DNA of 64,000 nucleotides from an uncultured Verrucomicrobiota bacterium (GTDB lineage: Bacteria; Verrucomicrobiota; Verrucomicrobiia; Limisphaerales; UBA1319), in the NCBI GenBank assembly GCA_903845125.1, contig CAIMWS010000282.1, forward strand, positions 1 through 64,000, given 5' to 3'. Position 1 is the stretch's first letter. Each line of letters opens with the position of its first letter. Positions 19,992 through 30,195 of this stretch are shown here, piece by piece. Made by a program: the position numbers and the translations under genes. A model generated the notes under the pieces. The model made no database searches, was not told the origin of the DNA, and saw only the letters and a list, made by a program, of their open reading frames with translations.

Positions 19992-21506
19992 CTAGCCCCG
20001 GATCAGCTCCTGAACCAGCTGGCGCTGCGGATCGAAGATGCGGACCCAGAGGGGGGTATGCCCCGGCAAAGTGTGCGTGGCGCAGCCGAAACAGGGATCA
20101 TAGGCCCGGAAAGCCATTTCCACCTTGTTCATGAGCCCCTCCGTGACCTGGCCATTATGGATCAGGCTTTTCGCCGCTTTATCCACGCTCATGGCGATGC
20201 GGGAGGCATTGTTTTGCGTGGCCACGATCAAATTGGCCTTGGTGACGATGCCGTTGTCGTCCGTCTCGAAATGGTGGAACAGGGTTCCCCGGGGCGCTTC
20301 CACCACGCCGATGCCCACCGTCGGTTTTTGGGTGGGGATGGTGCGAATCTCCTTGCTGACGATCTCCGGATCGTTGAGAAGTTCCTCAATGCGCTCGGCG
20401 GCGTAAACCATCTCCACAACGCGGGCATAATGGTTGGCCAGGGTGTGATGCACCGGCTTGCCGCCCAGCGTCTTGTAGAACTCTTCGTAGGCCTTTTGCG
20501 CCTTGGGGGTGGCCATGCCATCGGCGGCATTCAACCGCGCCAGCGGCGCCACCGCGTAAACACTGCTCTTGGGCCCCTCGTCGAAGCCGGTCCAACCCAG
20601 CGGCTTGAGATAGCAGAATTTGATGTAGCTCCAAGGCTCCACATGCTCGCCCACGTAATCGCGGTATTGCTGCACGGGGAACTTGGCGAATTCCTTGCCC
20701 GTGGGATCCACGACGCGGATCAAGCCATCGTAGAAGTTCACCTTGTTGTTCTTGTCCACCAGCCCCATGTAATGGGTTTTGTGGGTGTAACCGTCGGAGG
20801 TGATCATCTTCACGTATTCCGGGTTCTTGAGGACGATGTCCTTGAACACCTGGAGCGTGGTGGCGGCAAAGCCCTGGTTATCCCTGGCCAGTTCCTTGAA
20901 GCGGCCCAGGTCGGAAGGGTTGAGCCCTTTGGCCACTCCGCCCGGCAACCCCATTACCGGGTGGATGACTTTCCCGCCGAAATAGGCGATCATCTCCCGC
21001 AGGCGGCGGCGCATGGAAATGACCGTTTTGCCCATTTCCAAGCCGACCTTCTGGATCACGCCCACGATGTTGCGCAGCTCCGGCGGCGCCTCGGGCCCGA
21101 CGATGAAATCCGGCCCGCCGAGGACGTAAACGTGCAGGGCGTGGTCTTCCATGACGAAGGTATTGTAAACCAACTCCCGGATTTTCCGGGCGGCGCTGGC
21201 CGGCTCCACCTTGTAGAGGTCATCCAGGGCCTTGGTGGCGGCCATGTGATGGGCGGTGGGGCAAACCCCGCAGATCCGGCTGGTGATCTGCGGCATTTCC
21301 TCAGCCGGCCGCCCGAGGCTGAACACCTCGAAACCGCGCAACTCGGGGATCTGCAGATAAGCCCGTTCCACATCCCCCTTGGCGTCCAGGAAAATATCGA
21401 TTTTCCCGTGGCCTTCAAGGCGGGTAATGGGATCAATGGTGAAACGCCGGCCTTGGTTGGCCTTTTGATTGGCTTCGTTCCAGACTTTTTGTGCGGATGG
21501 ATTCAT
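19992..21506 (-). CDS. mvhA: [NiFe]-hydrogenase large subunit, MvhA-like (group 3c type)
   Basis: L1 motif RICGVCPTAHH; L2 motif DPCFGCATH followed by a 26-aa C-terminal extension; ATG at 21506 in ATGA overlap with the upstream gene. Confidence 0.95.
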   Translation of the reverse strand: MNPSAQKVWNEANQKANQGRRFTIDPITRLEGHGKIDIFLDAKGDVERAYLQIPELRGFEVFSLGRPAEEMPQITSRICGVCPTAHHMAATKALDDLYKVEPASAARKIRELVYNTFVMEDHALHVYVLGGPDFIVGPEAPPELRNIVGVIQKVGLEMGKTVISMRRRLREMIAYFGGKVIHPVMGLPGGVAKGLNPSDLGRFKELARDNQGFAATTLQVFKDIVLKNPEYVKMITSDGYTHKTHYMGLVDKNNKVNFYDGLIRVVDPTGKEFAKFPVQQYRDYVGEHVEPWSYIKFCYLKPLGWTGFDEGPKSSVYAVAPLARLNAADGMATPKAQKAYEEFYKTLGGKPVHHTLANHYARVVEMVYAAERIEELLNDPEIVSKEIRTIPTQKPTVGIGVVEAPRGTLFHHFETDDNGIVTKANLIVATQNNASRIAMSVDKAAKSLIHNGQVTEGLMNKVEMAFRAYDPCFGCATHTLPGHTPLWVRIFDPQRQLVQELIRG

Positions 21507-22498
21507 ACTTTTGCCTCCTGGGCTTGCGGGGGAAGATTCACTTTGCGGCGGAGCATGCATTTCGCCAGACCATAACGGTAGAAGGTGCCCACCGGGTCCG
21601 GAATGCCGGCCAAAACTTTATCGATGCCCTCCTCATCCCTGGGCCCGATATTGGCGCACAGGGAGGACAGGATCTTGGCGCCCTGATCCTTGACCCGGGA
21701 GGTCGGGCCGAAACAGCCGGTGCAGGGCATGTTGCCGGCGGTGCAAACCGCCTCGCAGCCGCCGCGCGTGGCCGGCCCCATGCAGACCACGCCCTGGGAG
21801 AGGAAACACTTTTCCGGATCCAGCAGCTTTTGGTGGGGCCGCTTGAATTCGGTGAAGCTCACATCCGTGGGCTTGGTGCCCTTGCGGGCGCATTGGTCGC
21901 ACAGGGCGATATCCGGAGCCAGGGTGGTGCCCTTGGGCGGCAGCTTGCCTTCCAGCAAGGCACCCACCGCCTGCTGGGTGATCTTGGGCGTAGGCGGGCA
22001 GCCGGGGATGTAATAATCCACGTCCACCACCTGGTCCAGGGCGCGCACCACGTGGCGCAGCTCCGGCAGGGTCACTTCCCGGCCGTTTTCAGACCACTTC
22101 AGCTGCGGGCGGACTTTCTGCTCGTTGTGGGTGGTCGGGGTTTCCTCGTAAACGTATTTAAGCATCTGCTCGCGGGAATATTGGTTCGCCAGGCTGGGGA
22201 TGCCGCCCAGGTGGGCACAGGCGCCGTAGGCGATCATGTATTGGCTCTTTCGCCGCAGCAGGTGGGCCATTTCCTCCTGCTCATCGGACCGGATGGCGCC
22301 ATTCAAGAGCGTCGCCACGATGGAGCCGTCCGGCATCGCCTGGATATCCTTTTTCTTGAAGTCCATGGCCACGGGCCAGAGGACGATGTCGATCTTCTCG
22401 ATCACGCCGAGGATGTCCTCGGCCAGGTCCACCACGGCTTCTTCGCAGCCGCCGCAGGAGGCGCACCAATAAAAAGCTATTTTAGGTTTAGTGGGCAT
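21503..22498 (-). CDS. mvhG: [NiFe]-hydrogenase small subunit, MvhG-like
   Basis: KIAFYWCASCGGCEEAVVDL; GYCPP-type PGCPPTPKIT; further Cys motifs; gene order. Confidence 0.93.
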   Translation of the reverse strand: MPTKPKIAFYWCASCGGCEEAVVDLAEDILGVIEKIDIVLWPVAMDFKKKDIQAMPDGSIVATLLNGAIRSDEQEEMAHLLRRKSQYMIAYGACAHLGGIPSLANQYSREQMLKYVYEETPTTHNEQKVRPQLKWSENGREVTLPELRHVVRALDQVVDVDYYIPGCPPTPKITQQAVGALLEGKLPPKGTTLAPDIALCDQCARKGTKPTDVSFTEFKRPHQKLLDPEKCFLSQGVVCMGPATRGGCEAVCTAGNMPCTGCFGPTSRVKDQGAKILSSLCANIGPRDEEGIDKVLAGIPDPVGTFYRYGLAKCMLRRKVNLPPQAQEAKV

Positions 22499-22988
22499 GC
22501 GGTTTCTCGCTTTCTTTGGGTTGGGTTGCGGCATGTTCCAGGGAATCCATTTCCCGGTCCCATTCCTGGAAGCGTCCAGGCAGGTTGAGCGGGCCCATGG
22601 CCTTGATTTTCTCCACCATGTCGTTGATGACGGTTTTGACTTTTTCGCCTTCGGCCGCCGAGATCCACTCCAGCCGGACCCGTTCGGTCTCGATGCCCAG
22701 GTCGGTGAGCATGCGCTGGAGCAGGCGGAAGCGGCGCAGCATTTTGTAATTGCCCTCGGCGTAGTGGCAATCGTTGGGATGGCACCCGCCGATCAGGACG
22801 CCATCGGCGCCCTTGGCCAGCGCATCCATGACAAATTGCGGATCCACGCGGCCCGAGCACATCACCCGGATCACGCGCACGTTGGCGGCATATTTCATCC
22901 GCGAAACCCCGGCCAGGTCGGCCGCGGTATAGGTGCACCAGGTGCAGAAAAACGCCACGATGCGCGGCTGCCAAATGGGATTATTCAT
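22488..22988 (-). CDS. mvhD: MvhD-like iron-sulfur subunit
   Basis: AFFCTWCTYTAADLAGVSRMKY...VMCSGRVDPQFVMDALAKGADGVLIGGCHPNDCHYAEGNYK; overlaps mvhG start. Confidence 0.95.
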   Translation of the reverse strand: MNNPIWQPRIVAFFCTWCTYTAADLAGVSRMKYAANVRVIRVMCSGRVDPQFVMDALAKGADGVLIGGCHPNDCHYAEGNYKMLRRFRLLQRMLTDLGIETERVRLEWISAAEGEKVKTVINDMVEKIKAMGPLNLPGRFQEWDREMDSLEHAATQPKESEKPHAH

Positions 22989-24981
22989 AGGCTAATACTC
23001 CTTCAATTTCTTTAAAGATCTCCTCGTCTTCAAACAAGTTCTGGACAATGGATCCGGACGGGCAGGAAGCCACACAGGTGCCGCAACCCTTGCACAAGGC
23101 TTCGTTGATGACCGCCTTGTTGCGGTCCTCCGCGAAAGCGATGGCGGTGTAGGGGCACAGGGGGATGCACGATTTGCAGCCGGAGCATTCCTGCTCGAGG
23201 ATGTAGGCCGTGTTCGGCTCCAGTTCCACAGATCCCTTGTCGATCAGGACCAGGGCCTCGGCGGCCGCCGCGCCGGCCTGGGCCACGGTGTCCGGGATAT
23301 CGCGCGGGCCCTGGCAGCAACCGGCGATGAACACCCCCTCGGTAAACGTGCTGACCGGCGCCAGCTTGGGATGCCGCTCCAGGAAGAACCCCTCGGTGCT
23401 GCAGCTCATGTTGAACAGGCGGCGCACGTCCTGCGAATCCTTGTGGGGCTCCAGGCCGGAGGCCAGCACCACCATGTCCACCGGAATGCGGCGCACATAA
23501 CCGGCCAGGGTGTCCTCCACCCGGATGACCAGCTTGCCATCCTCCCCGGGGGCGTAAGCCCAATCCGTGACTTCACCCACGCGCCCGCGGATGAACTGCA
23601 CGCCCTCCTCCAGCAGCTTGTCGTAAAACTCCTCGTAGCCCTTGCCCGGGGTGCGCATGTCGATATAGAAGCTGTAAACTTCCGCCCCGGTGTGCTCCTT
23701 GATCAGGTGGGCCAGCTTCATCGAATACATGCAGCAAACCCGCGAACACCAGCGGTTGGTCTTTTTGTCGCGCGATCCCACGCAATGGATGATGCCCACC
23801 GATTTGGGCTCCTGGCCGTCGCGCATCACCACGTGCCCGCCGGTGGGGCCGGAGGCGTTCACCAGGCGCTCGACTTCGAGCGCGGTGTAAACGTTCTTAT
23901 GCACGCCATAGCCGTATTGAGGCAGGCGCTCGGCATCAAAGGTCTTGAACCCGGTGGCCACGATCACCGTGCCCACCTGGATGTCGATGAACTCCTCCTT
24001 CTGGTTGAAGTCGATCGCGTGGCGGTCGGCACAGGCCTCCACGCAGGTTTTCTTGCATTTGCCGGTCTTCAGCTGCAGACAGGTCTCCGGATCAATGAGC
24101 ACCACCTGGGGGGTGGCCTGCGGGAAGGGGATATAGACCGGCTTGCGCTTGCCCAGGCCCTCGTTGAACTCGTCCGCGAACTTGGGTTCCTTGTAGACGC
24201 ACGATTTGATGCATTCCATGCAGCCCACGCAGGCGTCTTCGATGATGTAGCGGGGCTTGCGTTTGACCGTCACTTTGTAATTGCCCACAAAGCCCTCCAC
24301 CTTGGCCACCTCCGAATAAGTCCAGAGCGTGATGTTCGGATGCGAGCCCACCGTGGACATTTTGGGCGTCAGAATACAGGCTGCGCAGTCCAAAGTGGGG
24401 AAGGTTTTGTCGAACTTGGCCATGTGCCCGCCGATGGTGGGCTCCCGTTCCACCAGGTAAACCTTTTTACCGGCCTCCGCCATCGTCAGGGCGGCGTGGA
24501 TGCCGGCAATGCCACCACCGACAATCAGCACCGAGGGTTCGATTTTCACTTTTTTAACCTCGAGCGCTTTGTGATGAGCCACCCGGCGGATGGCGGCCTG
24601 GGTCAAGGCATAGGCTTTTTCCGTCGCTTCCTGGCGGTCGGTATGCACCCACGAATTGTGCTCGCGGATGTTGACCATGTGGAAATAGAACGGATTCAAG
24701 CCGCCCTTTTCCGTGGCCGTGCGGAAGGTGTGCTCGTGCAGCAGTGGCGAGCAGGATGCCACCACGATCCGGTTCAGCTTGTGCTCTTTGATATCCTGGG
24801 CGATCAACTCCTGCCCGGGGTCCGAGCACATGTACTTATAGTCCCGGGAAAGGACCACGTGCGGCAATTTCCCGGCTTTTTTGGCCACCTCGACCACATC
24901 CACCATGCCGGCTATGTTGCTGCCGCAATGGCAGGCATAAAAACCGATCCGGACTTCTGCTTTCTGGTTGTCCATTTGCAT
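22981..24981 (-). CDS. hdrA: CoB-CoM heterodisulfide reductase subunit A-like flavoprotein (HdrA)
   Basis: FAD motif SVLIVGGGIAGIHAALTMAEAGKKVYLVEREPTIGGHMAKFDKTFPTLDCAACILTPKM; ferredoxin motifs ECSGCKSCIPLCPY and LCKGCGTCVASCPSGSI. Confidence 0.97.
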   Translation of the reverse strand: MQMDNQKAEVRIGFYACHCGSNIAGMVDVVEVAKKAGKLPHVVLSRDYKYMCSDPGQELIAQDIKEHKLNRIVVASCSPLLHEHTFRTATEKGGLNPFYFHMVNIREHNSWVHTDRQEATEKAYALTQAAIRRVAHHKALEVKKVKIEPSVLIVGGGIAGIHAALTMAEAGKKVYLVEREPTIGGHMAKFDKTFPTLDCAACILTPKMSTVGSHPNITLWTYSEVAKVEGFVGNYKVTVKRKPRYIIEDACVGCMECIKSCVYKEPKFADEFNEGLGKRKPVYIPFPQATPQVVLIDPETCLQLKTGKCKKTCVEACADRHAIDFNQKEEFIDIQVGTVIVATGFKTFDAERLPQYGYGVHKNVYTALEVERLVNASGPTGGHVVMRDGQEPKSVGIIHCVGSRDKKTNRWCSRVCCMYSMKLAHLIKEHTGAEVYSFYIDMRTPGKGYEEFYDKLLEEGVQFIRGRVGEVTDWAYAPGEDGKLVIRVEDTLAGYVRRIPVDMVVLASGLEPHKDSQDVRRLFNMSCSTEGFFLERHPKLAPVSTFTEGVFIAGCCQGPRDIPDTVAQAGAAAAEALVLIDKGSVELEPNTAYILEQECSGCKSCIPLCPYTAIAFAEDRNKAVINEALCKGCGTCVASCPSGSIVQNLFEDEEIFKEIEGVLAYE

Positions 24982-25030
24982 GTTCAATAATTATGAAAAG
25001 GATCAATAATAAATCACTGGCAGCCGGCGC

Positions 25031-25897
25031 TTACGCGGCGGCCTGCCCCACCGGTTTCATGGCCACGAAACCCCGCTGCAGACCCAATTGCACCGGGTCC
25101 ATGCCGAAGGCCAGGCCCATCAACTGGGTGAAATATACCGTCGGTATTCGCGCCGGTTCCCACTTGGCGGCGATCTGGTCATGATACGCATCCAGGTTGA
25201 ACTGGCAAAGCGGGCAGACGGTGGCGACCACATCGGCGCCCCGCTTGAGGGCTTCCTTCAGGATGATGTAGGTGCACAAAAGGCCGGGTTCGGGCAAAGT
25301 CCCGGTGAGGCTCCCGCCGCAGCAGCGGGTTTTCAGCGGGAAACGGACCACTTCGGCACCCAGCGCCTGGAACAACCGGTCCATGGAGGTGGGATTGTAT
25401 TGGTCATCGAAGGTGGCGTAAGGACGCACCATCTGGCAGCCGTAATAGGGCGCCACTTTCAGCCCCTTGAGCGGGGTTTTGACCTTCTTTTTGATGGCCT
25501 CCAAGCCGATGTCGTTCACGATGATGTCCAGCGGGTGCCGCACCGGGGTGTTGCCGCTGTAAGTCAAATTCGCGGTTTTAAGGGCCTGGTTCACCACATG
25601 GGCCACCGGCGGCGAATCATGCAGGTAGTGTTTGGTCTTGTTCAGGACCAGGTAGCAGGCGCTGCAGGGCGCCAGCACCTCCGGGTTGCCCGCCTTTTCC
25701 GCGATGGCCAGATTGCGCGAGGCCATCACACAGGCTTTCACCTCATCCACCGCCATATAAGCGGTGGCCCCGCAGCAGTTCCAATCGTCCAGTTCCTCCA
25801 GTTCGGCCCCCAATGCCTTCATCACCGGGATGATCGATTCTTCGTAAGCGCGGCCGGTTCCCTTCAAAGAACAGCCAGGAAAGTATGAATATTTCAT
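25031..25897 (-). CDS. hdrB: HdrB-like subunit (two CCG domains)
   Basis: MKYSYFPGCSLKGTGRAYEES...DDWNCCGATAY...APCSACYLVLNK...TRCCGGSLTG...CPLCQFNLDAY. Confidence 0.96.
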   Translation of the reverse strand: MKYSYFPGCSLKGTGRAYEESIIPVMKALGAELEELDDWNCCGATAYMAVDEVKACVMASRNLAIAEKAGNPEVLAPCSACYLVLNKTKHYLHDSPPVAHVVNQALKTANLTYSGNTPVRHPLDIIVNDIGLEAIKKKVKTPLKGLKVAPYYGCQMVRPYATFDDQYNPTSMDRLFQALGAEVVRFPLKTRCCGGSLTGTLPEPGLLCTYIILKEALKRGADVVATVCPLCQFNLDAYHDQIAAKWEPARIPTVYFTQLMGLAFGMDPVQLGLQRGFVAMKPVGQAAA

Positions 25898-25899
25898 GA

Positions 25900-26532
25900 T
25901 TAATGACCCCCGTTATGTTTGTGGCCGTGATGCTGGGCTTGAGGCAGCGCATCAATGCTGATGTTGTCCACGGTTTTCATCATCCCATCCAGCTCGGACC
26001 GCCGCTTGATGGATTCCCACTTCAAGGGGAAACGGCCGCGGGTGAGCAGGCCCAAGCCGAGCTTCCACATCCCCAAGGCGGCCATGATGTTGGTTTTCAG
26101 GAATAAGATCGTAGCCAGAAAATTCTCGGTGACCCGCCCCCGTTTGTGAGCCATCTTGGTGAATTCCTGCGCCAGAACCGGGATGGGGAATTTCCTGGGA
26201 TAAATGCCCTCGTGCATGGCCCGCTGCTTCAATTCATACATGATGTCCGTAATGCGGATTTTGCGCGGACACTCGGAAGTGCAAGCGTAACAGGAAGCGC
26301 AGAGCCAGATGGTGTGGCTGCGCAGGACCTCGTTCTTGAAGTCGGAGCGCACCAGCGCCATGACCTGCCTGGGCGAGTAGTCCATGTAGATGCTTAGTGG
26401 ACAAACGCCCGAACAGGTGCCGCATTGAATGCAGGTTTCCAAGTTTTCGCAGCCCGGGACACTGGTGACTTCGCGGCCGAAGCCTTTTACCCGGTCGGCC
26501 TCGTACTTGATAGTGCGGGTCAACTCAAACAT
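25900..26532 (-). CDS. hdrC: HdrC-like [4Fe-4S] subunit
   Basis: CIQCGTCSGVCPLSIYMDYSPRQVMALVRSDF...LCASCYACTSECPRKIRITDIMYELKQ. Confidence 0.95.
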   Translation of the reverse strand: MFELTRTIKYEADRVKGFGREVTSVPGCENLETCIQCGTCSGVCPLSIYMDYSPRQVMALVRSDFKNEVLRSHTIWLCASCYACTSECPRKIRITDIMYELKQRAMHEGIYPRKFPIPVLAQEFTKMAHKRGRVTENFLATILFLKTNIMAALGMWKLGLGLLTRGRFPLKWESIKRRSELDGMMKTVDNISIDALPQAQHHGHKHNGGH

Positions 26533-26714
26533 AAGACTCTTTCCTGATTATTACAGATTGCATGATTTTGTTAATTTCGACCGCCGTGCCACCTTTATTT
26601 TCCCAGCGGCAATCCACCGGTCCGGAGGCGTCAACGGTCGCGCCACTTCACTTGCTGATTTCCGCCGCCACGGTGTTTAACTCGTGGCGGCGGCACCTGA
26701 CCAATCCCAGCGGA

Positions 26715-29495
26715 TTACGAAAGGTTCAACTCCGCTTTCAACAGCGGTTGATCCGGAACCGGATTGCAGCTGAAGCCCAATTTTTCACAGATCCGCTTCA
26801 TTTCCACGTTTTCACCCAGGAACAACGCCGCCACACTGCTCAATTTCTCGCGGCGCGCGACCTGGATGATTTGTTTGACCAGTTCCGTCCCCAAGCCCTT
26901 CTTGTGGGCTTGGTCGCTGATCACCACGGCCAATTCGGCCTTGTTGGTGCCGACAATTTTGCTGAGCCGGCCGACGCCAATGATTTTATGATTGTCCGCC
27001 TCATCGCGATGATCTGCCACCAGGGCGATTTCCCGGTCATAATCGTTGAAGCAAATACGGATCAGGCGATCATGAGCCACGCGATCAGACAGGTTCAAAT
27101 TGCGGAAATAACGGAAGTAAACGCTCCGCTCGGTGAGGGTTTCATGGAATTTAGCCATGAGGGGCTCATCTTCCGGCCGGATCGGGCGGATCGTGACGGG
27201 CACGCCATCCTTCATCGTCCAGGAGGAGACGTAATTGCTGGGATAAGGCCGGATGGCCAGCTTGGGCAGTTGATTTTCGGCCAGCGTTGCCTCGTGGAGG
27301 ATCACCCGGGCATCCAGGGCCACCAAGTGATCCGCGGAGGCGAACATCGGGTTGATGTCGATTTCCTTGATCCAAGGCTGTTCCGCAACCAACTGGCTGA
27401 ACCGCACCATGATCTGCTCCAAGGCCGCCAGGTCCACCGCTTTGCGCCCCCGCACGCCTTTCAGTGCGGTGTAAATGTTGGTGTTCTCCATCATGCGCCG
27501 GGCCAGGGTCGTATTCAACGGCGGCAGGCCCAAGGCGCGATCCTTGAACACCTCCACCAACTGGCCGCCCAAGCCAAACAGAAGCACCGGCCCGAATTGG
27601 GGATCGATGCTGCTGCCCAGGATCAGCTCATACCCGTCGCTCAACTTGATCATCTGCTGGACGGTCACGCCCTGGAAATGCTGGGCACCGGCTTTCTCCG
27701 TGACGGCGCTCTTGATGTCCTTAAACGCGCGGCGCACATCATCGGCGCTTTTCAGGTTCAGCTGCACCCCGCCCACGTCCGTCTTGTGGGTGATGGTTTC
27801 CGAGAAGAGCTTGAGCACGATCGGGTATCCGATTTCGCCCGCCAGCTTCACGGCTTCCTCCTCGGTCGTGGCCACGCGGGTGATCACCGTGGGGATGCTG
27901 TAATTGGCCAGCAATTCCTTCGATTCGAATTCAGTCAGAATCGTGCGGCCGGACTTGCGCACGGCCTGGATCATCGCCTCCGCCTTGGCCCGGCCGGAGG
28001 CTGCGTCTTCCACCGCGGCCGAGGCCACCGGGGTTTCATACAACGCCCGCAGGTTTTCGCTGTAGCGATACATGGAGGTGAAGATGCGCGCGGCCGTATC
28101 GGGATAGGCATACGTGGGGATACCCGCTTCATTCAAAATGGATTCGCCCGTGGCCACCGTGGTGCCACCCATCCAACTCGCCAGCACCGGCTTGCCCTCG
28201 ATCTTGCCGAAGGCCTTGAGCTTCTCCGCCGTGGCGGTGGAATCCGTCATGGCCTGCGGCGTCAGGATCACGAGCAGGCCGTCGCTGTTGGGATCGCGCC
28301 CGGCGATTTCGAGCGTTTTGGCATAGATGTCCGCGCTGGCATCGCCCAGCACGTCGATCGGGTTGTTGTGGCTCCAATGCGCCGGCAGGATTTTGTTCAA
28401 GGCCTCCATGGTGCCCTTGGAAACCTCGGCCAACTCGCCCCCATTGGTCAGCAAGGAATCGGTGGCCAGCACCCCGGGACCGCCCGCGTTGGTGATCATC
28501 GTCAGCCGTTTGCCCTGCGGCCGCGGCTGCTTGGACAACACTTCCGAAAGATAGAACAGATCCGAGATGTTGTTCACCCGCAGCACGCCGCAGCGTTTGA
28601 AGGCCGCTTCCAGCACGTCATCGCTCCCCGTCAGCGATCCGGTGTGGGAGGCCGCCGCCTTGGCGGCGCCTTCGGTGCGCCCGGGCTTGATGACGATGAT
28701 CGGCTTGGTCAAGGCCACCTCGCGCGCCGCCGACAGGAAGGACCGCGCATCGCCAATGCTCTCCATGTAAATCACGATGCTCTTGGTGTTGGGATCCTCA
28801 CCCAGGTAGCTGATCAGATCACCCCAGCCGACATCCAGCATCGATCCAATGGACACAAACGCGCTGAACCCGACCATTTCCCGCAAGCTCCAATCCAACA
28901 CCGCCGTGCACAAGGCGCCGCTCTGGCTGATGAAACCGACGTTCCCCCGGCGCGCGATGGCATTGGCAAAAGTCGCGTTCACACCGGAGATCGGATTCAT
29001 GACGCCCAGGCAGTTCGGCCCGATGATCCGCATGCCGCCCCGCCGGGCGTGCTCCAGCACCTGGCGTTCGAGCTCCACGCCGGCGGCCCCGGTCTCCTTG
29101 AATCCCGCGGAAATAATCACGGCTCCCGGCACCCCGACTTCCACCGCCTCTTTGATGATCGCCGGCACGGACGCCGCAGGGGTGGTTACCACGATTAAAT
29201 CCACCTTTTCCGGAACCGATTTGACATTGGGATAAGCCTTGATCCCCAACACGCTGGCGCGCGTGGGATTGACAGGGAAAATGGCCCCCCCAAATGGGGT
29301 GCTCATGAGATTCCACATCACCGTGCGCCCCACGCTGCCGATCTTTTCGGTGGCGCCGACCACGGCCACATTCCGCGGAGCCATGATGACATCCAGCGGA
29401 TGGCGGCGTTCGCCTCTCAGCACATCGTGCGCGGGATCAGTTGGTGACTTGCCCGGCATCTGCGCCGGCCTAGAAAATGACATTGGTGAAGCCAT
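26715..29495 (-). CDS. ADP-forming acetyl/acyl-CoA synthetase (alpha+beta) fused to a C-terminal GNAT acetyltransferase domain
   Basis: CoA-binding [52 protein letters not shown]-grasp region [52 protein letters not shown]. Confidence 0.95.
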   Translation of the reverse strand: MASPMSFSRPAQMPGKSPTDPAHDVLRGERRHPLDVIMAPRNVAVVGATEKIGSVGRTVMWNLMSTPFGGAIFPVNPTRASVLGIKAYPNVKSVPEKVDLIVVTTPAASVPAIIKEAVEVGVPGAVIISAGFKETGAAGVELERQVLEHARRGGMRIIGPNCLGVMNPISGVNATFANAIARRGNVGFISQSGALCTAVLDWSLREMVGFSAFVSIGSMLDVGWGDLISYLGEDPNTKSIVIYMESIGDARSFLSAAREVALTKPIIVIKPGRTEGAAKAAASHTGSLTGSDDVLEAAFKRCGVLRVNNISDLFYLSEVLSKQPRPQGKRLTMITNAGGPGVLATDSLLTNGGELAEVSKGTMEALNKILPAHWSHNNPIDVLGDASADIYAKTLEIAGRDPNSDGLLVILTPQAMTDSTATAEKLKAFGKIEGKPVLASWMGGTTVATGESILNEAGIPTYAYPDTAARIFTSMYRYSENLRALYETPVASAAVEDAASGRAKAEAMIQAVRKSGRTILTEFESKELLANYSIPTVITRVATTEEEAVKLAGEIGYPIVLKLFSETITHKTDVGGVQLNLKSADDVRRAFKDIKSAVTEKAGAQHFQGVTVQQMIKLSDGYELILGSSIDPQFGPVLLFGLGGQLVEVFKDRALGLPPLNTTLARRMMENTNIYTALKGVRGRKAVDLAALEQIMVRFSQLVAEQPWIKEIDINPMFASADHLVALDARVILHEATLAENQLPKLAIRPYPSNYVSSWTMKDGVPVTIRPIRPEDEPLMAKFHETLTERSVYFRYFRNLNLSDRVAHDRLIRICFNDYDREIALVADHRDEADNHKIIGVGRLSKIVGTNKAELAVVISDQAHKKGLGTELVKQIIQVARREKLSSVAALFLGENVEMKRICEKLGFSCNPVPDQPLLKAELNLS

Positions 29496-29938
29496 GCTTT
29501 ATCCTCGTATCCTTCAAACGTGTTGTTAAGTTTTATAAATAAACTACCCAGTTATCTTATGAATCATTATTTTTCGTAATTAACGCCTCCTGCCAAGACA
29601 ATTTTGAACTTTTTCATTCATCGAACTCAAAAGCCCAGGTTCACCGTGCCTTATTAATAATCAATACTAATTCAAGCACCAAACCTCAGGCCGGTCCAAA
29701 CTCGCCCTGGCAGCCCCGGAAAACACCGTCCTGCCTACTTCCCAATCCGGTTCCAACACCCCTCTCACCCCGCGCCGGACGGCCGGGGCGCGCTTCACGA
29801 AAAACCCAATAAACGCAGCTTGCTTGCTGGTCGATGCAGGCTATCACGGGGGGTGCCGGCTCTCTCCACTGCCATTGCTATTCTCTGGCCCTTTTTTGCG
29901 CCCCCTCCCGGCTGGGTTTTTTTAATAATGAAAACTTA

Positions 29939-29958
29939 TTTTTACCGCACGGTAAAAA
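29939..29958. promoter_or_regulatory. Perfect palindrome TTTTTACCG-CA-CGGTAAAAA in the long divergent intergenic region
   Basis: 9-bp arms read directly from the sequence; lies between the divergent genes at 29495 and 30196. Confidence 0.55.
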
Positions 29959-30195
29959 AATCGAATGCGTTTCAGTAGTCCGATTAATATTGGAGTTTGG
30001 ATCAAGGCGGGGCCTCTGACGGCCAACACTTTAGTTTAACTGAACCATCCGATCCTGTAAATAAGATATGATAAAATAATCAAAAACCCTGGAAAAAGCC
30101 CCATTTTCCAATCGCATCTCACTCATCATAAACGATTTACAATTGATTAAATCCGGGCGTTGGCGAGCCGGGGCAGGCCGTTTATATTGCAGGCG

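Noticed and set aside
20058-21575. 505-aa plus-strand ORF opposite mvhA
   Set aside because: Antisense to a gene with clear catalytic motifs; low-complexity GC-driven translation with no domain logic
23371-24990. 539-aa plus-strand ORF opposite hdrA
   Set aside because: Antisense shadow ORF of a strongly conserved gene
26562-29198. 878-aa plus-strand ORF opposite the acyl-CoA synthetase/GNAT gene
   Set aside because: Very long, but its composition (H/R/G/Q/D-rich) is typical of a codon-bias shadow; the minus strand carries recognisable domains
29575-29610. Possible sigma-54 promoter (minus strand TTGGCAGGAGGCGTTA) upstream of the acyl-CoA synthetase gene
   Set aside because: The -24-like TGGCA is present but the required -12 GC at correct spacing is absent
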